DNA of 56,261 nt, taken from positions 1 to 56,261 of the forward strand of contig JBEKOB010000023.1 in assembly GCA_049522195.1 (NCBI GenBank), written 5' to 3'. The translations under genes were made by a program, and so were the position numbers. The notes beneath the pieces are model-generated. The model saw nothing but the letters and a program-made list of their open reading frames with translations. It ran no database searches and had not been told where the DNA came from. Origin of the DNA: UBA9647 sp049522195 (GTDB lineage: Bacteria > Bacteroidota > Ignavibacteria > UBA10030). Positions 1 through 8,358 of this stretch are shown in pieces; position 1 is the stretch's first letter; each line of letters starts with the position of its first letter.

Positions 1-2
1 TC

Positions 3-77
3 GGGCGCTTAGCTCAGCTGGTTCAGAGCGTACGCCTCACACGCGTAAGGTCACTGGTTCGATCCCAGTAGCGCCCA
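3..77 (+). tRNA. tRNA-Val (CAC)
   Basis: The cloverleaf can be drawn by hand. The acceptor arm GGGCGCT (3-9) pairs with AGCGCCC (70-76), the anticodon stem TACGC/GCGTA encloses the loop CTCACAC with anticodon CAC, and the T arm is ACTGG-TTCGATC-CCAGT. The 3' CCA is not encoded (CGA follows the discriminator A). CAC reads GUG valine codons. No protein gene sits directly upstream within the window. Confidence 0.93.
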
Positions 78-83
78 CGAAAT

Positions 84-138
84 AATTGGGAATGGTCAAT
101 TGTGAATTGCCAATTGTCAATTCTCAGTTGACAATTAT
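84..138. repeat. Degenerate CAATTG-type short repeats after tRNA-Val
   Basis: Just behind the tRNA the sequence runs through repeated variants of CAATTGTCAATT, with units about 10-13 bp apart, ending in a TTGACAATT. The units are partly self-complementary, so the stretch can form several weak hairpins. No function can be assigned. Confidence 0.5.
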
Positions 139-269
139 TCTGTTTCTGGACATATCTATGGCTTCTCGAGTGTTGGTGTCCGCAGAGGCCGAATTCCTGA
201 AGAGCGCAAGGCACGGAACTTCCAGCATGCGCTCCCACCAACCCGATCAGTCCCGCCGATTAAATTCCA

Positions 270-405
270 AGCTGAAACATCGTACAGAGGAAGTCAAAGC
301 GTCCATTCAGAAGCCCTATAAGCCGGACGACATTCTTATTGTTCTCCGCGAAGTTCTGGATGAAGATCGACCCGCGCATGCGTTCCAATTGATTTTACCC
401 GCCTG
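270..405 (+). pseudogene. Possible remnant of a response-regulator receiver domain
   Basis: In one plus-strand frame about 25 residues read like the last strand-loop-helix of a CheY-like receiver: QKPYKPDDILIVLREVL, with the conserved K-P dipeptide and a closing amphipathic helix. Nothing upstream in the frame resembles the rest of a receiver (no acidic pocket, no phospho-aspartate strand), and the reading frame before it runs through the simple repeats behind the tRNA. I read it as a decayed 3' end of a response regulator or hybrid kinase. It could also be chance. The rest of 78-594 shows no supported gene. Confidence 0.3.
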
Positions 406-594
406 ATTCGGTATGTTGTTCTCCGCAGACGTACACACGGTTTAGAAAGATCTGGCCGCCAAGCAGGAATCGTAGGGCGAAATGTCACTTCGCTCTACAA
501 GTGTGCCCTTGCTTGCTCCGAGCGGTCTTTGTTCGGGGGCGGTTCATCTTTATGCTTTGACCGGAGATCCCGGCCTCACGTCACGAAACAAACC

Positions 595-1047
595 ATGTCT
601 GAAATCGAAAACACTTCCGAAACCACAGAGTCAAAATCATACATCAAGACCGGCCTTCTCACCCCGCGCTTCCTCAAGTTTGGAGTCGTTGGAGCTAGCG
701 GAGTCGTGGTCAACATGGGAGGCCTCTATGTTTTCAAAGAATTTGCCGGCATCCCGTACTTCATCGCAAGCCTGATCGCGATTGAACTCTCTATCCTTTC
801 CAATTTCACGATCAATCTCCTCTGGACATGGAAGGATCGGTCAGGCGATGGAAGTGTATGGACGAAGATCTTCAGGTACCACGTAGGAGCAGGCGCCACG
901 GCGTTCCTTGGCAACTACCTTATCTTGATTGCGTTGACTGAATTCTTCGGCATGCATTATATGATTTCCAACCTCATCGGCATCGGGGTTGGAACATTGG
1001 CGAATTATGTCATCAACGATTTGTGGACCTTCAGGAAGCATTCCTGA
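595..1047 (+). CDS. GtrA-like four-helix membrane protein
   Basis: The 150-residue protein belongs to the GtrA-like family (PF04138), small four-helix membrane proteins often linked to polyprenyl-phosphate sugar transfer or cell-surface polysaccharides. Visible signs are the opening motif RFLKFGVVGASGVVVNMG of the first helix, the N-F-T-I-N...W-T-W pattern after the second, and the mirrored ANYVINDLWTFR end that closes the fourth. The start ATG at 595 is preferred because the sequence upstream in frame lacks family similarity. The glycosyltransferase-like gene downstream fits a lipid-linked sugar role, but a repeat element separates the two genes. The actual substrate cannot be told. Confidence 0.85.
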   Translation: MSEIENTSETTESKSYIKTGLLTPRFLKFGVVGASGVVVNMGGLYVFKEFAGIPYFIASLIAIELSILSNFTINLLWTWKDRSGDGSVWTKIFRYHVGAGATAFLGNYLILIALTEFFGMHYMISNLIGIGVGTLANYVINDLWTFRKHS

Positions 1048-1065
1048 AATCCAACTATGAAGAGT

Positions 1066-1228
1066 AAAACACACACCCCTTCCATCCCCCCTCTCCCCAA
1101 CGCACCGGCCATCGCACAGAGGGGACTGTCAGTTCTTAGAGCGTGGCTCCATGCAGATCGTGAACAAAACGTCCCCTCTCGTGCGAAGGAATGCGGGCTG
1201 TGAGAGGGGAATTGAGGGGTGTGTGCTA
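1066..1228. repeat. Dispersed nested-palindrome element, copy 1
   Basis: The ends are inverted (ACACACCCCT at the left, AGGGGTGTGTGCT at the right). A second pair of arms lies inside (CCCCTCTCCCC and GAGAGGGG) and a third around the centre (AGAGGGGACTGT and ACGTCCCCTCTC). The whole element, read on the opposite strand, aligns with the element at 8016-8169. It therefore belongs to a dispersed family, about 160 bp long, without coding capacity and resembling a MITE or REP-type element. Confidence 0.8.
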
Positions 1229-1310
1229 TTAACAGGCAAAGTGAAAGATCAAAACACATACGCCTGCTTCCCGTGGGAGATTCCAGCAAATCAGACTTTT
1301 CAAAATCCAA

Positions 1311-2804
1311 ATGATGATGCTTGACAAGCTGAAACGATTCTGGAATGATCGCCCTCTCCAGGCGCTTATTCTGATAGCCCTGGTCCCGCGACTCGTCGCC
1401 GTGGTTTTCGCGAGGGGTTATGGCATGCACGATGACCATTTCGGTCCGATCGAGCAGCCGTTCATCATCATGAATTACCTGACGTACTGGACGGGGCGCG
1501 TCATCCCGCACGGTCACAGCATCCTGTATCCCACAATTCACTACGTCCTCTTCAATCTGCTCGAAAGAATCGGGATCCACGATCCCCAGGCAACGATGTT
1601 CGTGGTCCGCCTGCTCCACGCCCTCTACTCGCTGCTCATTGTCGTGTTTGGATACAAGATTGCGGAAGCGGTCAGCACGAGAGAGACAGCCAAGAAGGCG
1701 GGGCTCATACTTGCACTGTTTTGGGTGCTGCCATATCTGAGCGTTCGGAATCTCATCGAGGTCATCTGCATACCGCCTCTGATGGCAGGATTCTACTATT
1801 CCCTGACGTCCCGGGAGAATCTCCGCAACGCGTTTACCGCCGGTTTGTGGTTTGCCCTTGCATTCGCGTTTCGGTATCAGACCCTCCTGATCACGGGAAC
1901 AGTGGGGCTTGTATTTCTCTTCAGGAAGGAATACAGGCAGATGATCTGGTGTGCCGTAGGGTTTGTCCTCGCTGCATGTGTCATCCAGGGGAGCCTCGAT
2001 ATCTTTGCCTGGGGATATCCTTTTGCTTCCTTCGTCGAATACGTTCGCTACAACGCAACGCATGGAGAGGACTACACAACCGGACCGTGGTACAACTACC
2101 TGCTCCTGGTGTTCGGCGCATTGCTCCCGCCGATGAGTGCTCTCTTCCTGTATGGCTTTTTCAAAAACTGGCGCAAGACTCTTCTGGTCGTCGCGCCAGT
2201 GCTCGTGTTTTTCATCCTTCATTCATATTTCCCGAACAAGCAGGAGCGATTCATCCTCCCCGTCGTTCCGGCAATACTTCTGCTCGGTGTGATCGGCTGG
2301 GAAGACCATGTCAAAGGCTCGCAATTCTGGTCACGCCATCGCACAGGTCTGAGACGTCTTTGGATCTCGTTTTGGGCTATCAACGTTATCCTTCTCATCC
2401 CATTCTCCACCTTCTACGGAAAGAAGTCCAGGGTCGAGGCGATGTACGCTCTCTACGGAAAACCGGTGACCGGGTTATTCCTCGTGGGAGGGAAGGTTGG
2501 CACATCACAGCCGCCGTTCTTCTACTCCGGCCACTATCCGGTCACGTTCTACGAGATCAATGATGACGCCCGGCTTGCTGATGCGAAGGCGGAGCTCGCG
2601 GCATCTTCCACACGAATCAGCCATGTGATTTTCTACGGAACAGAAGACCTGGACGCGCGTGTTCGGCACATCGAAACTTCCCTCGGAGTGAAGCTGTCGT
2701 TTCAAAAGCGGAACGATCCAAGCTTCCTTGACTGGGTGTTCTACCGGTTGAATCCGACACATAATAAGAACGAGATAACGCTGGTGTATGGTGTAGCGGA
2801 GTAG
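1311..2804 (+). CDS. GT-C fold glycosyltransferase (ALG9/GT22-like)
   Basis: This 497-residue polytopic protein has about ten hydrophobic segments. The first lumenal loop near residue 40 carries a D-D pair (GMHDDHFGP), as expected for the catalytic acidic residues of GT-C enzymes that use polyprenyl-phosphate sugars. Around residue 300 the motif FPNKQERFILPVVPAILL matches the H-K-E-x-R-F-x-x-P signature of the ALG9/PIG-B mannosyltransferase family (GT22), with N-K-Q replacing H-K-E. The C-terminal 100 residues form a soluble tail. Three ATGs in a row (1311, 1314, 1317) make the exact start uncertain and there is no good ribosome site. Donor and acceptor sugars are unknown. Confidence 0.75.
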   Translation: MMMLDKLKRFWNDRPLQALILIALVPRLVAVVFARGYGMHDDHFGPIEQPFIIMNYLTYWTGRVIPHGHSILYPTIHYVLFNLLERIGIHDPQATMFVVRLLHALYSLLIVVFGYKIAEAVSTRETAKKAGLILALFWVLPYLSVRNLIEVICIPPLMAGFYYSLTSRENLRNAFTAGLWFALAFAFRYQTLLITGTVGLVFLFRKEYRQMIWCAVGFVLAACVIQGSLDIFAWGYPFASFVEYVRYNATHGEDYTTGPWYNYLLLVFGALLPPMSALFLYGFFKNWRKTLLVVAPVLVFFILHSYFPNKQERFILPVVPAILLLGVIGWEDHVKGSQFWSRHRTGLRRLWISFWAINVILLIPFSTFYGKKSRVEAMYALYGKPVTGLFLVGGKVGTSQPPFFYSGHYPVTFYEINDDARLADAKAELAASSTRISHVIFYGTEDLDARVRHIETSLGVKLSFQKRNDPSFLDWVFYRLNPTHNKNEITLVYGVAE

Positions 2805-2805
2805 A

Positions 2806-2870
2806 TGAGTATTGGAGTAGGGGAGTAGTGGAGTATCTGAGTACTGGAGTGATGGGGAAGCTGAGTAGCG
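2806..2870. repeat. GAGTA/TGGAGTA short tandem repeats
   Basis: Directly after the glycosyltransferase stop the sequence is made of variants of GAGTANTGGAGTA, spaced about 10-11 bp. The array is imperfect and non-coding. A GC-rich segment containing GGCAGGCGGG follows at about 2895-2912. No promoter or terminator is evident up to the acs gene. Confidence 0.6.
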
Positions 2871-3098
2871 GTAATCTTGTTTCCTAACCCCATTCTGCGG
2901 GCGGCAGGCGGGTACCTCGGTAATGTTTTTCCTTCCTTGTAGAAGGAATCTTTTCCCTCGATTGTCGGTTACATAGAAGGAACACTTTTCCAACCGGCCG
3001 TGGCTGTTGATTGTGACAGTGAAAAGCGTCTCTCGCCGTTCAATTCACGTGTGTTTCGCCGCAACCTCCATTCCTGAACAGACGGAAGGGATATCCTT

Positions 3099-5012
3099 AT
3101 GAGCAATTCCAAATCCACCACCAAAGAGCTCCATGGTGAGTTCTATACTCCTGCTCCAGAATTTGTGGCTCAAGCCAACGTGCCTGACCCTGAGGCTGCT
3201 TACAAAGAAGCGGCTGATGACCTCGAAGGGTACTGGGCCCGGCGGGCGCGTGAGCTTGAATGGTACCAACCCTGGGAGAAGGTGCTGGATGACAGCCAGA
3301 AGCCGTTCTACAAATGGTTCGTCGGAGGCAAGACCAATATCGTGCTGAACGCCATCGACAGGCACGTGAGGACCTGGCGAAGAAACAAGCTTGCGCTTAT
3401 TTGGGAGGGAGAAAATGGAGAGGTGCGGACGTTCTCATATCACGCGCTCAATCGCGAGCTCTGCAAGTTCTCCATCGTACTGCGGAGCATGGGGATTGGC
3501 AAGGGAGATCGGGTCACCATTTACATGCCGCGCATCCCAGAGACATGGATCGCGATCCTCGCGTGTGCGAAGATCGGTGCCGTCCATTCAGTCGTCTATG
3601 GCGGCTTTTCGGTTGAGGCGCTCCACGGTCGTATCGAGGATAGTGAATCAAAGCTCATCATCACTGCCGACGGCGGATACATGGGGGGCAAAGTCGTTGA
3701 GCTGAAGAAAATTGTGGACGAGGCACTGACTCGCACTGCAGCCCCTGAAAATGTGGTGGTGGTAAAGCGGGTTGGCAACCAGGTCAACATGGAAGCCGGC
3801 CGTGACTTCTGGTATCACGAGCTGATGAACCTTCCACTGACGAAGAACTCCGGTAAATGTGAGACGGAAGTGATGGACGCGGAAGATCCGCTCTTCATCC
3901 TCTATACTTCCGGCACGACGGGAAAGCCGAAGGCGGTTTTGCATACGCACGGCGGATACCAGGTGGGAGTCTATGCAACGCTGAAGGATGTCTTCGATCT
4001 CAAAGAGGAAGACAGGTGGTGGTGCACTGCGGATCCCGGGTGGATCACCGGGCACTCATATATTGTCTACGGTCCGCTGCTGGCGGGAGCGACGACGTTC
4101 GCCTATGAGGGAGGGCCGACGTATCCATTTCCTGATCGCTGGTGGTCAATGATCGCGAAATATGGCATCTCTGTGTTCTATACGACACCAACGGCGATTC
4201 GCGGACTCATGCGGTTTGGTGAAGCGTGGCCAAATCGGCACGACCTCTCGACGCTCCGTTTGCTCGGAAGCGTTGGCGAACCGATCAATCCGGAGGCGTG
4301 GCGATGGTTTCATAAGAACATCGGCAAGGAACGATGCCCGATCATGGACACCTGGTGGCAAACAGAAACCGGTGGCTTCATGATCACTCCGTTGCCCGGT
4401 GTACCGACAAAACCGGGCTCAGCGGCACGCCCGTTTCCGGGTGTGGAAGCGGATGTGGTCGATGAGCATGGAAAATCTGTGAAGCCCGGCGAAGAAGGAT
4501 TTCTGGTCATTAAACGCCCTTGGCCATCGATGATGCGGACGATCTACAAGGATCCGGATCGGTACGTGCAAACGTACTGGAGCAAATTCCCAGGAATGTA
4601 CCTCGCGGGAGACTCAGCGCGGAAGGACGAGGACGGATATTTCTGGATCATCGGCAGAGTCGATGATGTGATCAAGGTGAGCGGGTACCGACTCGGAACA
4701 GCGGAGCTCGAATCAGCCTTCGTCAGTCATCCTGCAGTGGCAGAGGCGGCCGTGATTGGTCTGCCGCACGAGATCAAAGGCGTTGCCATTCATGCGTACG
4801 TGATTCTCAGAGCAGGTCACGAGCCGGGAGAGGCGCTTTCCGAGGAATTGAGAAAACACGTTGGTCATGAAATGGGACCTATCGCCAAACCGGAAACAAT
4901 CGAGTTCGTCAAATCATTACCAAAGACGCGCAGTGGCAAGATCATGCGGCGAGTCTTGAAAGCGCGGGCATTGGGCATACACGAAGGGGACCTGTCAACG
5001 CTGGAAGAGTGA
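3099..5012 (+). CDS. acs: Acetyl-CoA synthetase, AMP-forming
   Basis: The 637-residue protein activates acetate to acetyl-CoA through acetyl-AMP in the cytoplasm. It has the usual length of Acs. The P-loop-like YTSGTTGKPKAVLHTHGGY (A3 motif) lies near residue 270, the WWQTETGG acetate-pocket motif near residue 415, and the hinge/A8 region reads GRVDDVIKVSGYRLGTAELE. The C-terminal PKTRSGKIMRR holds the catalytic lysine that is reversibly acetylated in this family. The N-terminal ACAS domain is present. The start ATG follows a purine-rich AAGGGATATCCTT. It stands as a single gene, convergent with the cbb3 accessory genes. Confidence 0.95.
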   Translation: MSNSKSTTKELHGEFYTPAPEFVAQANVPDPEAAYKEAADDLEGYWARRARELEWYQPWEKVLDDSQKPFYKWFVGGKTNIVLNAIDRHVRTWRRNKLALIWEGENGEVRTFSYHALNRELCKFSIVLRSMGIGKGDRVTIYMPRIPETWIAILACAKIGAVHSVVYGGFSVEALHGRIEDSESKLIITADGGYMGGKVVELKKIVDEALTRTAAPENVVVVKRVGNQVNMEAGRDFWYHELMNLPLTKNSGKCETEVMDAEDPLFILYTSGTTGKPKAVLHTHGGYQVGVYATLKDVFDLKEEDRWWCTADPGWITGHSYIVYGPLLAGATTFAYEGGPTYPFPDRWWSMIAKYGISVFYTTPTAIRGLMRFGEAWPNRHDLSTLRLLGSVGEPINPEAWRWFHKNIGKERCPIMDTWWQTETGGFMITPLPGVPTKPGSAARPFPGVEADVVDEHGKSVKPGEEGFLVIKRPWPSMMRTIYKDPDRYVQTYWSKFPGMYLAGDSARKDEDGYFWIIGRVDDVIKVSGYRLGTAELESAFVSHPAVAEAAVIGLPHEIKGVAIHAYVILRAGHEPGEALSEELRKHVGHEMGPIAKPETIEFVKSLPKTRSGKIMRRVLKARALGIHEGDLSTLEE

Positions 5013-5055
5013 GTTTAGCGAACGTCGGGAAGCGCACAGCACAGACTCGATACGG

Positions 5056-5290
5056 AAGCACGAAATCCGAATCGCGAAATCCTATTCAAATCCGAATTCC
5101 TAAAATCGAAATACCGAGGAAATCCGAAATCCTAATATCGAAATACGAAACGTTACCGACAGTGGGGAGTCTTGGGATTCGAACTTGGGATTTCTAAATT
5201 GTTTCGGATTTCGTGCTTCGGATTTGTTCAGGATTTAGGATTTCGATTTTCGCCCGCCTGCCCGCTTGAATCCTATGAGGCGGGCAGGTG
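5056..5290. repeat. AAATCCGAAATCC palindromic repeat cluster with GC hairpin
   Basis: Between two convergent transcription units lies a stretch of many CGAAATCC/AAATCCGAA variants on the left half (5056-5150) and their complement GGATTTCG/TTCGGATTT on the right half (5200-5245). Together they form a large imperfect inverted repeat. It ends in a tighter hairpin, CCTGCCCGC (5257-5265) against GCGGGCAGG (5280-5288). The location fits a terminator-like or transcript-stabilising region, but there is no T-tract. Confidence 0.6.
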
Positions 5291-5301
5291 TTTCGGATTT
5301 T

Positions 5302-6009
5302 CTACTTGTGGTCGTGCATCATCTGCGGTGTTGAGCCTGATGAGAGTTTTGGGCTGATCATAGGAATGCCCAGATTCAGTCCGCGCAAGATGAGTAGAAC
5401 GCCGATGAGAAGGGTGAACGCCGGAAGGACTCGCGAGATTTTCGAGCGGAGCCCGGGTGAAACGAGCTGGGGAGAGAATGAAAAACCAACCATCGCCGGC
5501 ATCGTCCCAAGCCCAAAACCGGCCATAAATATCATACCTCTTGAAACATCTGCCGTGACCGCGGCAGTCGTTATCGCTAAATACACAAACCCGCACGGCA
5601 GTAATCCATTCAGCATTCCAAGAAGGAATAACGGCGGGAGGGAACTCTCTTTGAGGAGAGAAGCGATCTTTGCCTGGAGTTTCAGCAGTACTGAGCCGGA
5701 TGGGAGTGGGGAGGGAAGCGCAACGTGTGAAATCCGCTGTAGAACAAACGCGAGCAGAATCGCGGCTCCCGCTATGATCGAAATGTTCTGCTGAAGAAAA
5801 GCGAGAGACAGGCCAGCACCGACCAAACCTATGATGCCCCCCATAAGGCTGTATGTAACGACCCTGCCAAGGTTGTAGAGCACCCTTCCGAGCGTATAGC
5901 GCCACATTCCCTGATTCCCCACCGGGAGAGCGAGCACGATCGGGCCACACATGCCAATACAATGTAAGCTTCCCAGAAACCCAAATGCGAATCCGGCAAG
6001 GATTTCCAC
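5302..6009 (-). CDS. TauE/SafE-DsbD_2 family membrane protein of the cbb3 locus
   Basis: The 235-residue protein has six predicted membrane helices and belongs to the UreH/DsbD_2-like group (PF13386), annotated as sulfite exporter TauE/SafE family. Its first helix reads GFLGSLHCIGMCGPIV, with the C-x-x-x-C pair typical of this group and often read as a metal- or thiol-handling site. Homologues are regularly the last gene after ccoG-ccoH in cbb3 clusters, where a role in copper delivery or heme maturation is presumed. It begins 11 bp after ccoH on the same strand, so it is probably co-transcribed. Transport substrate is unproven. Confidence 0.82.
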   Translation of the reverse strand: MEILAGFAFGFLGSLHCIGMCGPIVLALPVGNQGMWRYTLGRVLYNLGRVVTYSLMGGIIGLVGAGLSLAFLQQNISIIAGAAILLAFVLQRISHVALPSPLPSGSVLLKLQAKIASLLKESSLPPLFLLGMLNGLLPCGFVYLAITTAAVTADVSRGMIFMAGFGLGTMPAMVGFSFSPQLVSPGLRSKISRVLPAFTLLIGVLLILRGLNLGIPMISPKLSSGSTPQMMHDHK

Positions 6010-6019
6010 GAATCACCTT

Positions 6020-6463
6020 TTACTGAATCATGATCGGTTCTTCGTGATAGTAGGTCTGGTTCTGCTGGGTCCAGCGGACCTTCACGCGCCAGAGTCCTTT
6101 CAGAAGCGAAGCAGTGTGTACGATTTGAGAGTTGCTTGAATCGAGCCTGAGTGGAATGATAAAATCCTTCTTGCGGTCGGCGGGACGGTAGAACGTGATC
6201 GTCCCGACAGTGCCGGATGCGGAGAACACCCCCGGAAGTTTCACGGTGACGGCGGAGGCAGAGACACCAATGCTCGGCTGCTCGGCAAGCACGTTTGACC
6301 GTTTCGTGCTTTCTATCTGATCCTGATGTCGCAATTCCTGCCGGTAGTAGTCATCCGAAACGAGATCGACCTCCCGATTCATGGAGATGATGACCATCGT
6401 CAGAATCGCGGCAGCAAACAGGATGAATGCGATTGCGATCCCGGTTCCCCAGTGCAGTTTCAT
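6020..6463 (-). CDS. ccoH: FixH/CcoH family cbb3 assembly protein
   Basis: This 147-residue single-pass membrane protein has the layout of FixH (PF05751). The N-terminal helix is WGTGIAIAFILFAAAILTMV, followed by a VSDDYYRQEL segment that is the family hallmark, then a beta-rich periplasmic domain ending in RVKVRWTQQNQTYY. CcoH is needed for stable assembly of cbb3 oxidase. It starts 3 bp downstream of ccoG and 11 bp before the DsbD_2-like gene, so the three form one unit. No oddities in length. Confidence 0.88.
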   Translation of the reverse strand: MKLHWGTGIAIAFILFAAAILTMVIISMNREVDLVSDDYYRQELRHQDQIESTKRSNVLAEQPSIGVSASAVTVKLPGVFSASGTVGTITFYRPADRKKDFIIPLRLDSSNSQIVHTASLLKGLWRVKVRWTQQNQTYYHEEPIMIQ

Positions 6464-6466
6464 GGA

Positions 6467-7873
6467 CTACCCCTCCTTTTTCCGAACCGGTCCGAGAAAC
6501 GAGCTTTGCACGACCCCGACGAGGCGGTCACCGCTGTACACTTCCACGTCAAGCGGTGTGTTCATCGCCTTGACCTGATCGCGCTTGAGAAGCACAAACA
6601 GTTTTGCCGCATTGGCCTCCTGGCTTCTGAGAATGAGTGAATCTCCCAGGACCCTGATCGTTCCGTCCACATTCCTGAGCTTGAATGAGAGAGGGAGGGG
6701 ACCAAACGTCTTGTTCACCGCCTTTACGTCGTACAGGTTGCTGATGTAATCATCGGGCTGTTCCTGGAAATACATGCCGGGGGTCCGGAGGATCGTCACG
6801 TCAATATCAGATCGCGTGGCGATGAAGTACGTCAGGGTAGAAACGAGAACAACGAGCACCAATGAATAGCCGATGCTTCGGGGGGTGACGATAGAATGGA
6901 CTTTTTTCTCGATCCCTTCCAGCGAATCATACCGGATCAGCCCACGCGGCCGCTCGATCGAATGCATAATCGCGTCGCACGCGTCGATGCATGCGGTGCA
7001 GTTGACGCACTCGAGCTGGGTCCCGTTCCTGATGTCGATTTCGGTGGGGCAGACGTCCACACACTGATGGCAATCAATGCAGTCGCCGGCATGCTGCGGT
7101 TCCCCCCTTCGCAATTTCCCCCGCGGCTCGCCCCGTATATTGTCATAGGCAATGACGATGGAGTTCCCGTCAAGCATCACTCCCTGAAGCCGTCCGTACG
7201 GACATACAAGGATACACGCTTGCTCTCTGAACCACCCAAAAATCCAGTGGAACACGCCTGAGAAAATGATGATGGCAGTCAGGCCGCCAACGTGTTGGGA
7301 GGGAGGGTCAGTGATAATGGCGAACAGCTTGTCGGTACCAATGATCCAGGCGAGAAGGGTGTTGGCGATGAGAAACGAAAGAGCGAAGTACAAGACGTGC
7401 TTGAGCGTTTTCTTCCAGATTTTCGCCCCTGTCCATGGAGACTCATTCAACGCCCGTTGCTCACGCGGCGATCGTTCAATCAGATAATCCAGTTTCCTGA
7501 ACACCATCTCCATGAACACCGTCTGCGGGCAGACCCAACCGCAGAAAAGTCGACCGAACACGACAGTGAAGAGGAAAATGAAAACGATGGTGGAGATCAT
7601 CGCGAGCGCGAGGAGGAAGAAATCGTGCGGACCGAAGATCAAGCCGAAGATGATGAATTTCCGCTCGATGATGTCGAATAACATGAAGGGGTGACCGTTC
7701 ATGCGCAGGAACGGAACGCCGAAGAGAATGGCGAGCAGAATCCAGCTGAAGATGAGGCGGGCTGTGTGAAATCTTCCCTTGGGTGCTTTGGGATAAAGCC
7801 ATTTTCGCTTTCCCTCAATAGAAACGATCCCGAGGTGGTCGCGGAAGGAATTCTCGGTTGAACCGCTCGACAT
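6467..7873 (-). CDS. ccoG: CcoG, polyferredoxin for cbb3 copper maturation
   Basis: The 468-residue protein has four or five membrane helices and cytoplasmic iron-sulfur sites. Visible motifs are CGWVCPQTVFMEMVFRKLD and CILVCPYGRLQ (NapH-like), then two ferredoxin clusters CIDCHQCVDVCP and CVNCTACIDACD, and a C-terminal Ig-like periplasmic domain (FixG_C). CcoG/FixG is known to reduce copper for insertion into the cbb3 active site. An AAGGAT ribosome site precedes the ATG. The gene is 485 bp downstream of ccoP with a repeat element in between, so it may have its own promoter. Confidence 0.93.
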   Translation of the reverse strand: MSSGSTENSFRDHLGIVSIEGKRKWLYPKAPKGRFHTARLIFSWILLAILFGVPFLRMNGHPFMLFDIIERKFIIFGLIFGPHDFFLLALAMISTIVFIFLFTVVFGRLFCGWVCPQTVFMEMVFRKLDYLIERSPREQRALNESPWTGAKIWKKTLKHVLYFALSFLIANTLLAWIIGTDKLFAIITDPPSQHVGGLTAIIIFSGVFHWIFGWFREQACILVCPYGRLQGVMLDGNSIVIAYDNIRGEPRGKLRRGEPQHAGDCIDCHQCVDVCPTEIDIRNGTQLECVNCTACIDACDAIMHSIERPRGLIRYDSLEGIEKKVHSIVTPRSIGYSLVLVVLVSTLTYFIATRSDIDVTILRTPGMYFQEQPDDYISNLYDVKAVNKTFGPLPLSFKLRNVDGTIRVLGDSLILRSQEANAAKLFVLLKRDQVKAMNTPLDVEVYSGDRLVGVVQSSFLGPVRKKEG

Positions 7874-8358
7874 ATCCTTCTTTCACGTAATGAAGCTAGT
7901 GTCTTGTCTCAGATGTTCGTTTAATATGCCGTCCCGCTGAAAGACATTTTTCTTCAAGCTTCTATGGTTTGAAGGATCTACAGGTGAGTCTTATGGGTGT
8001 ATGACAGGGCAGAAAAGCACACACCCTTCTGCTCCCCTCTCACATCCCGCTAGCTAACGCTTGAGAGGGGACGTTTCGTTCCTGAAGCCTCGCACACATC
8101 ACAGTTCTAACAGTCCCCTCTGTGCAGAAGCATGTGCGTGTGGGAGAGGGGATGAAAGGGGTGTGTTCCTTGATTCTGAAACCGTGCCCTTTCTTTTCCA
8201 CGTATCGCCTGGTTCCGTTGCTGACTTATCCAAGTTATCTCCGAGACGCGTCTCTAGTGCCACTTTCAACAGTAGATCTTGTAGCGAATAAAGCACAGTG
8301 CTAATTTCCACTTGTGCGCTCTTGATCGACAACACACGAAGACTCATTGGAAACGGCG
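7874..8358. other. 485-bp gap between ccoP and ccoG
   Basis: Apart from the dispersed palindrome at 8016-8169 nothing recognisable is coded here on either strand. The part next to ccoG (7874-8015) is AT-richer and could hold a promoter for ccoG-ccoH, but I see no convincing boxes. Confidence 0.5.
8016..8169. repeat. Dispersed nested-palindrome element, copy 2
   Basis: The left end is AGCACACACCC and the right end AGGGGTGTGT. Inner arms are CCCCTCTCACA against TGTGGGAGAGGGG, and GAGAGGGGACG against CAGTCCCCTCT. Compared with the reverse complement of 1066-1228, the order and spacing of all six arms match, and the sequence between the third arms is the most diverged. It lies inside the minus-strand cbb3 locus between ccoP and ccoG and would fold into a strong RNA hairpin in any read-through transcript. 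Confidence 0.8.

Noticed and set aside
23..241. Minus-strand frame across tRNA-Val
   Set aside because: Its coding potential comes from the complement of the tRNA (a known source of false protein calls) and from the simple repeats behind it.
86..292. Plus-strand gene starting at 86
   Set aside because: The first 60 codons run through degenerate repeats, with no ribosome site; only the last part resembles a receiver domain, so it is listed as a possible remnant, not a gene.
1005..2222. Long minus-strand frame opposite the glycosyltransferase
   Set aside because: It is a mirror of the real gene, crosses the palindromic repeat, and is rich in Arg/His/Glu as expected for antisense frames.
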